This document shows, piece by piece, positions 15,381 to 20,781 of a stretch of 20,781 nucleotides of DNA. The notes under the pieces are model-generated. The model was not told where the DNA came from. It saw only the letters and a list, made by a program, of their open reading frames with translations, and ran no database searches. Within the stretch, counting starts at the first letter, position 1. Each line of letters opens with the position of its first letter. Origin of the DNA: Streptomyces roseochromogenus subsp. oscitans DS 12.976 (GTDB taxonomy: Bacteria > Actinomycetota > Actinomycetes > Streptomycetales > Streptomycetaceae); NCBI RefSeq assembly GCF_000497445.1, contig NZ_CM002285.1:3646681-3667461 (forward strand), given 5' to 3'. The translations under genes were made by a program, and so were the position numbers.

Positions 15381-16154
15381 ATGACAACGGCTCTGATTAC
15401 GGGATCGACCGCGGGGATCGGTGCCGCGTTCGCGCGGCGGCTGGCGGCTGACGGGCACGACCTGGTCCTGGTGGCCCGGGACACCAGGCGGCTGCGCGAA
15501 CAGGCGACCGAATTGCACGACCGGCACGGCATCGAGGTGGAGGTGCTGTCCGCCGATCTGTCCGAGGACAAGGGCATCGAGACGGTGGCCGACCGCCTCG
15601 GCGACCGGAAGAACCCGGTCGACCTGCTGGTCAACAACGCCGGCTTCGGTAACAAGGGCCGCTATCTCGAGGTGCCCATGGCCGACGAGCTGAGGATGCT
15701 CAAGGTGCACTGCGAGGCGGTGCTCCGGCTGACCTCGGCGGCGGCCGAGGCGATGCGCGAGCGCGGCCGTGGCGGGATCGTCAACGTCGCCTCCGTGGCC
15801 GCCTTCGTACCGCGGGGCACCTACGGCGCCTCCAAGGCGTGGGTCGTGCAGTTCACGCAGGGCGCGGCCAAGGACCTGGCCGGCAGCGGTGTCCGGCTGA
15901 TGGCGCTGTGCCCCGGCTTCGTGCGCACCGAGTTCCACCAGCGGGCCGGGATGGGCACGGACAACATCCCGGGCTGGATGTGGCTGGACGCCGACAAGCT
16001 GGTCGCGGCGGCCCTGGCCGACCTGGCGCGCGGCAAGTCGCTGTCGATCCCCGACCCCCGCTACAAGGCGCTGATGGGCCTCGTGAAGGTCACCCCCCGC
16101 GGGCTGATGGGCGGCATCTCCTCCCGCACCGGACGCAAGTACGGGCCGCGGTAG
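15381..16154 (+). CDS. Short-chain dehydrogenase/reductase
   Basis: 257-residue classical SDR, an NAD(P)-dependent oxidoreductase of unknown substrate. The glycine-rich cofactor motif TGSTAGIG is at 7-14 and the NNAG motif in LLVNNAGFGNKGR. The catalytic serine is Ser138 in NVASVAAF, and the active-site YxxxK is Tyr148/Lys152 (YGASK). Arg at the end of beta2 (LVLVARDTRRL) favours NADPH; this is inference from the family. The C-terminal stretch (KVTPRGLMGGISSRTGRK) is basic. There is no ribosome site before the ATG; TACCCT six bases upstream suggests a leaderless transcript. The following gene starts 75 bp later on the same strand, so the two may share a transcript. Confidence 0.93.
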   Translation: MTTALITGSTAGIGAAFARRLAADGHDLVLVARDTRRLREQATELHDRHGIEVEVLSADLSEDKGIETVADRLGDRKNPVDLLVNNAGFGNKGRYLEVPMADELRMLKVHCEAVLRLTSAAAEAMRERGRGGIVNVASVAAFVPRGTYGASKAWVVQFTQGAAKDLAGSGVRLMALCPGFVRTEFHQRAGMGTDNIPGWMWLDADKLVAAALADLARGKSLSIPDPRYKALMGLVKVTPRGLMGGISSRTGRKYGPR

Positions 16155-16229
16155 CGGACGGGTGACGCTGCCGTCCCGGTGCGAAAATGAGGGTGGAGAA
16201 CCGGGCCAGGGGGGCCGGGAGGCGGCGTC

Positions 16230-16937
16230 ATGACCTTCGTACAGCTCATCGAGTGCAGGACGAGCCGGCTGGACGAGATGAACCGGCTCATGGACGACTG
16301 GGTCACGCAGACCAAGGGGAAGCGGACGGCGACGCACGCGCTGGTCGGCAAGGACCGCTCGGACGCGTCGCACATCGTCGAAGTGGTGGAGTTCCCGTCC
16401 TACGAAGAGGCGATGCGGAACTCGAGGCTCCCGGAGACCGACAAGATCTTCCAGGGGATGGTCGCCCTGTGCGACGAGACGCCGACGTTCACCGATCTGG
16501 ACGTCGTACGGGACGAGCGGCTGGCCGAGGACACCGTACGGCGGTTCTTCGCGGCGCTTGAGACCCGTGGTCAACTGCCGCCGCTCAACGACCTGTTGGA
16601 CGAGGACATCCACAGCCACGATCCGGTGAACCCGCAGGACACCATCGGGCTGGACAACGCCCTGATCGAGTACGGCATGTGGCGCGGTGCCTTCGACTTC
16701 GTCTTCACCGTCGAGGATGTGCTCGCACTGGGCGACCGGGCCTGTGCGCGCTGGACGTGGAACGCCACGCACAAGGGCGACTTCCTGGGCATCCCGGCCA
16801 CCGGACGCCAGGTCGACATGACCGGGATGACGCTGTTCCGGTTCCGCGGCGACGGCAAGATCGCCGAGACCTGGTGGCAGCACGACCAGCTCGGACTGAT
16901 GCAACAGCTGGGCGCGCTGGACGAGTTGGAGAAATAG
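16230..16937 (+). CDS. Two-domain protein: ABM-like barrel plus SnoaL/NTF2-like domain
   Basis: 235 residues. The ATG at 16230 has GGGAGG 7 bases upstream. Residues 1-95 look like a dimeric alpha/beta barrel of the antibiotic-biosynthesis-monooxygenase type (FVQLIECRTSRLDEMNRLMD and the HIVEVVEFPSYEEAM strand-helix). Residues about 98-232 form a SnoaL-like/NTF2-like cone with the typical pattern ERLAEDTVRRFFAAL, HSHDP, FLGIPATGRQVDMTGMTLFR and the final KIAETWWQHDQLGLMQQLG. SnoaL relatives are polyketide cyclases or ester cyclases, but many are unassigned, and no polyketide genes are nearby. Both folds present small hydrophobic pockets, so binding or isomerising a small molecule is plausible. 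The exact function is unknown. Confidence 0.88.
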   Translation: MTFVQLIECRTSRLDEMNRLMDDWVTQTKGKRTATHALVGKDRSDASHIVEVVEFPSYEEAMRNSRLPETDKIFQGMVALCDETPTFTDLDVVRDERLAEDTVRRFFAALETRGQLPPLNDLLDEDIHSHDPVNPQDTIGLDNALIEYGMWRGAFDFVFTVEDVLALGDRACARWTWNATHKGDFLGIPATGRQVDMTGMTLFRFRGDGKIAETWWQHDQLGLMQQLGALDELEK

Positions 16938-16946
16938 ACGAACAGG

Positions 16947-16986
16947 GCGAAGGCCCGGTACCCCGTGCGGGATACCGGGCCTTCGC
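16947..16986. terminator. Bidirectional terminator between SnoaL gene and groEL1
   Basis: A perfect 14-bp stem, GCGAAGGCCCGGTA (16947-16960) with TACCGGGCCTTCGC (16973-16986), and a 12-base loop lie between the two convergent stop codons. Confidence 0.88.
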
Positions 16987-17006
16987 GCCGAGCGGCAGAG
17001 CGTGGC

Positions 17007-18656
<1,650 letters not shown>

Positions 18657-18674
18657 CTATGGGTGGAAAGACAA

Positions 18675-18726
18675 CTGCGCCCCGGGCGCCCGGCTTCGTT
18701 ATCGGTCGCGGGGGCCAGGGGCGCAG
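18675..18726 (-). other. Long-range stem in the groES-groEL1 intercistronic region
   Basis: CTGCGCCCC (18675-18683) pairs perfectly with GGGGCGCAG (18718-18726), enclosing 34 bases that include a CCGGGCGCCCGG palindrome. In mRNA it could act as a partial terminator or processing signal, making groES more abundant than groEL1. Short groES-only transcripts have been described for Streptomyces groESL operons. Confidence 0.5.
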
Positions 18727-18756
18727 CTCAGGAGCAAAAGAGTCTGCTCGAGGTGA

Positions 18757-19065
18757 TTACTTCTCGATGATCGCGAGCACGTCGCGAGCCGAGAGGACGA
18801 GGTACTCCTCGTTGTTGTACTTCACCTCGGTGCCGCCGTACTTGCTGTACAGGACGACGTCGCCGACCTTGACGTCGAGCGGAAGGCGCTCGCCGTTCTC
18901 GAACCGGCCCGGGCCCACAGCGAGGACGGCGCCCTCCTGGGGCTTCTCCTTCGCGGTGTCCGGGATGACCAGGCCAGAGGCCGTGGTCTGCTCGGCGTCC
19001 AGCGGCTGGACCACGATGCGGTCCTCAAGCGGCTTGATGGCAACCTTGGAGCTGGCGGTCGTCAC
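18757..19065 (-). CDS. groES: Co-chaperonin GroES (10 kDa)
   Basis: 102-residue cap of the GroEL chamber. The GTG at 19065 has a strong GGGGGAGG 7 bases upstream. It shows the usual N-terminal [21 protein letters not shown], the mobile loop around [15 protein letters not shown], the [19 protein letters not shown] segment and the C-terminal [15 protein letters not shown]. Length is normal. It is the first gene of the groES-groEL1 operon, with two CIRCE operators and a principal-type promoter upstream. Confidence 0.98.
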   Translation of the reverse strand: MTTASSKVAIKPLEDRIVVQPLDAEQTTASGLVIPDTAKEKPQEGAVLAVGPGRFENGERLPLDVKVGDVVLYSKYGGTEVKYNNEEYLVLSARDVLAIIEK

Positions 19066-19165
19066 GATCCGACCTCCCCCTTCGGAGATCTCACGGGGTT
19101 AACTGTCTGAGGTGGCGACCAGGTCGATCCGTCGTCGCGGGTGCCGGACCTGCCCGTCGCTTTTT

Positions 19166-19190
19166 TGGCACTCTCACTTGGGGAGTGCCA
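19166..19190. promoter_or_regulatory. CIRCE operator 1 (HrcA site)
   Basis: TGGCACTC (19166-19173), 9 bases, GAGTGCCA (19183-19190): perfect dyad close to the CIRCE consensus TTAGCACTC-N9-GAGTGCTAA. It covers the predicted groES transcription start, so HrcA bound here would block initiation. Confidence 0.93.
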
Positions 19191-19196
19191 GAGCCG

Positions 19197-19226
19197 AGAC
19201 TATGACCGCGATTAGCACTCGGTCAA
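19197..19226 (-). promoter_or_regulatory. groES promoter
   Basis: On the minus strand TTGACC (19221-19226), an 18-bp spacer and TAGTCT (19197-19202), a good principal-sigma promoter. The -35 falls in the spacer of the upstream CIRCE and the start point (near 19190) in the downstream CIRCE. Confidence 0.75.
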
Positions 19227-19238
19227 GCGGAGTGCCAA
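19212..19238. promoter_or_regulatory. CIRCE operator 2 (HrcA site)
   Basis: TTAGCACTC (19212-19220), 9 bases, GAGTGCCAA (19230-19238): 8 of 9 pairs, with the left arm identical to consensus. It overlaps the -35 region of the groES promoter. Confidence 0.93.
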
Positions 19239-19280
19239 TGCCGTGCGGCGCGTCGGCGGAATCTCCTCCGCGCCGGGTTC

Positions 19281-19375
19281 CTGGTGGGCCGGTGTCGCCC
19301 CACCGTCCCGGGGGCTGGCGCCCCCAGACCCCGCTTCGGCCTGAACGGCCTCGTCCTCAAACGCCGGACGGGCTG
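19281..19375. repeat. Recognised Streptomyces intergenic repeat element
   Basis: The stretch contains GGGGGC-TGGC-GCCCCC (19310-19325), GGCC-N5-GGCC, and then CTCGTCCTCAAACGCCGGAC. In reverse this is the TTTGAGGACGAG ... GGGGGC motif that I recall recurring between genes in many Streptomyces genomes. It does not code for protein. Its copy number here cannot be judged from one window. Confidence 0.55.
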
Positions 19376-19400
19376 TTTTTCGCCGGCCGGCGCCGGAAAA
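19376..19400 (-). terminator. Terminator after the deacetylase pair
   Basis: T-run (19376-19380), then CCGGC (19383-19387), 4-base loop, GCCGG (19392-19396) and AAAA (19397-19400). Flanking T and A runs on both sides allow termination in either direction, but only the leftward deacetylase gene reads into it. Confidence 0.7.
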
Positions 19401-19405
19401 GTGCT

Positions 19406-20275
19406 CTACAGGTAGTCCTCCAGCCGCCCCACCGTCAGCCCCCGCTGCTGCACCCTCCGCAGCACCCCGGTCGTGCGCTCCCGCAAGGACACTCCCGTCG
19501 TCTCGTCCGGGCCGACCAGGATGATGTCGCCGGGGCGCAGGTGGTGTTTGCCGTGGATGTAGACGACGTCGGTCGGGGTCATCGCGGCGCGCCACAGGAC
19601 GACGGCGGAGATGCCGCAGTCGGCCGCCGCGCGCAGGGTGGTGGTGTCGTACGAGGCGTACGGCGGGCGGAAGAGACGGGCGCGTACGCCGAGGCGGGAT
19701 CTGAGCCTGCTCTGCTGGCCGCAGATCTCGGCACGCTGGGCGGCGTACGGCAGTCCGGCCAGCGCGCGATGGTCGAGGGTGTGGTTCTGGATGCCGGCGC
19801 CCAGCTGGTGCAGGCGGGCGAAGTGGCCGTAGCCGGGGCCCATGGCGCTGTCGGTGAGGAACATGCTGACCGGCAGCCGGAGTTCGCGGACCATGTCGAC
19901 GAACCCGGGGTCCTTCTCGGCGCCGTCGTCGTAGGTGAGGAAGACGACCCGGTCGCGGGTGGGGATGTGGTCGACGACGCGGGGCAGGGCACGGCCGCCG
20001 GTCTGCGGGGCGAGGGCCAGGGCGCGGGCGGCGGGGCGCGGCGGGCGGGCGAGGGGCTCGGTCAGGCCCCAGCGGCGGTAGCTCTGGTCGGGGGCGGGGC
20101 CGTGCGGGCGTACGCCCTCGGCGGCCTTCTTGCCGAGGCGTTCGATGGGGTCGACGGACTGGGCGCAGCCGGCGAGGAGGAGGGCCGAGGCGAGGAGCGC
20201 GCTCAGGGACCGGTACGGGCGCCGCCCGCGGCCGGTCCTCGCGCGCTCCGCCCGCGGGCTCCCCCCCGGCCTCAC
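19406..20275 (-). CDS. Polysaccharide deacetylase-family lipoprotein, late catalytic His missing
   Basis: 289-residue NodB-homology protein, expected outside the membrane on cell-wall or other polysaccharides. The GTG at 20275 overlaps the upstream gene's stop in a 4-base GTGA, so translation is coupled. An Arg-rich N-terminus is followed by LLASALLLAGC, a lipobox with Cys37. The NodB domain covers about 108-285. Metal-ligand motifs are kept: TYDDG (114-118, Asp116/Asp117) and NHTLDH (His165, His169), then RPPY (203-206). In the last motif, where active enzymes have a His (LTH in the neighbour), this protein has LVG (253-255), so the usual general acid is absent. It ends VGRLEDYL, as the neighbour ends VARLEDYL, so the two are paralogues. 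Activity is doubtful; sugar binding is an alternative. Confidence 0.92.
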   Translation of the reverse strand: MRPGGSPRAERARTGRGRRPYRSLSALLASALLLAGCAQSVDPIERLGKKAAEGVRPHGPAPDQSYRRWGLTEPLARPPRPAARALALAPQTGGRALPRVVDHIPTRDRVVFLTYDDGAEKDPGFVDMVRELRLPVSMFLTDSAMGPGYGHFARLHQLGAGIQNHTLDHRALAGLPYAAQRAEICGQQSRLRSRLGVRARLFRPPYASYDTTTLRAAADCGISAVVLWRAAMTPTDVVYIHGKHHLRPGDIILVGPDETTGVSLRERTTGVLRRVQQRGLTVGRLEDYL

Positions 20276-20781
20276 AGGTAGTCCTCCAGGCGGGCCACGG
20301 CGTAGCCCTCGCGCGTGATCTTGTTCAGGAAGCGGCGCATGTCGTCGATCATCGTGCCGTTCCAGTCGGAGCGGCCGCGGAAGTGGGTGAGAACGATGTC
20401 GCCGCGGCGCATCTTCTGGTCGTCCTCGCGGTACTCCCAGTGGTCGACGAAGACCTCCTCGTTCCAGATCGGCGCGTACTTGATGCCACAGGACCTGGCG
20501 GCGCGCAGGGTGTCCTGGTTGTAGTTGCCGTAGGGCGGGCGGAAGACCGTCGGGCGCTTGCCGAACTGCTTCTCCATGATGTCCTGCATGTCGCAGATCT
20601 CGGTCTTCTGCTCCTCGTAGGACAGGCCCGGCAGGTAGGGGTGGTGCAGGGTGTGGTTGTCGAGGGTGTGCCCCTGGGACTGCATCTTGCGGAAGTACCC
20701 GTAGTCGTCCTCGATCAGGTAGTTGCTGAGGAAGGCGGTGTACGGGATCTTCAGGTCCTGCATCATCCGCAGGAACCTGGG
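20272..20781 (-). CDS. Polysaccharide deacetylase (5' part outside window)
   Basis: The last 169 residues of a NodB-homology deacetylase; the N-terminus, signal sequence and the Asp-Asp motif lie beyond the right edge. Visible motifs are NHTLHH with both metal-binding histidines, the RPPYGNYNQDTLR arginine-proline motif and GDIVLTHFRG with the catalytic histidine, so this copy looks active as far as seen. The family removes N- or O-acetyl groups from peptidoglycan, chitin or related glycans. It is the first of two coupled paralogous genes; the downstream one begins inside its stop codon. Confidence 0.93.
   Translation of the reverse strand, partial: PRFLRMMQDLKIPYTAFLSNYLIEDDYGYFRKMQSQGHTLDNHTLHHPYLPGLSYEEQKTEICDMQDIMEKQFGKRPTVFRPPYGNYNQDTLRAARSCGIKYAPIWNEEVFVDHWEYREDDQKMRRGDIVLTHFRGRSDWNGTMIDDMRRFLNKITREGYAVARLEDYL

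Noticed and set aside
19239..19405. Insertion-sequence remnant between groES and the deacetylase pair
   Set aside because: There is no transposase fragment or terminal inverted repeat; the sequence matches the short intergenic repeat instead.

Overview
The window is chromosomal DNA from a Streptomyces species. It is strongly GC-rich with GC-biased third codon positions, and it carries side by side the Streptomyces developmental genes bldM and whiD, the sigma-factor gene shbA, the inosinate-metabolism pair guaB/guaB3 and the groES-groEL1 operon with two CIRCE operators. The order groES-groEL1 ... whiB-type gene ... sigma factor ... guaB-guaB3 matches the groES-groEL1-whiB3-sigD-guaB2-guaB3 region of Mycobacterium tuberculosis. 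This is therefore core, anciently syntenic sequence rather than an island. I see no integrase, transposase, tRNA, rRNA or CRISPR array.

Layout, left to right. Positions 1-3123 hold two leftward Hanks-type kinase genes. The first, cut by the window edge, is a pseudokinase by its motifs; the second is an intact membrane-anchored Ser/Thr kinase with an extracytoplasmic domain. A leftward glpD (3360-5066) follows. It is divergent from a rightward nucleotide-sugar-dehydrogenase-like gene (5348-6556) that lacks key catalytic residues, and a small four-helix membrane protein follows (6695-7267). Leftward guaB3, guaB and shbA (7381-11004) come next, then a gene-poor stretch of nearly 1 kb, then leftward bldM (11977-12588).

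bldM and whiD diverge from a 380-bp AT-richer regulatory region. It contains a perfect sigma-BldN-type promoter for bldM and a 7-bp dyad in the whiD leader. After whiD come a 32-bp tandem repeat array, a LysR-type regulator (leftward) divergent from a MOSC/YiiM-like gene, an SDR oxidoreductase and an ABM-SnoaL two-domain protein. The lysR, MOSC and SDR genes each have a -10-like TAnnnT hexamer exactly six bases before the start codon, which suggests leaderless mRNAs. The right end holds leftward groEL1 (His-rich tail) and groES. A copy of what I recognise as a common Streptomyces intergenic repeat follows, then two translationally coupled polysaccharide-deacetylase-like genes, the upstream one running off the window.

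Functional themes are stress and development (GroESL, BldM, WhiD, ShbA), purine synthesis (GuaB), central glycerol metabolism (GlpD) and envelope-related signalling and polysaccharide work (kinases, sugar dehydrogenase homologue, deacetylases). I do not see a clear new multi-gene system. The most unusual signals are several degenerate-enzyme paralogues (pseudokinase, sugar dehydrogenase without Cys/Lys/Asn, GuaB3 without Cys, deacetylase without its late His), the AT-rich 7-7-7 dyad beside glpD, the tandem repeat array, and the long gap upstream of shbA.
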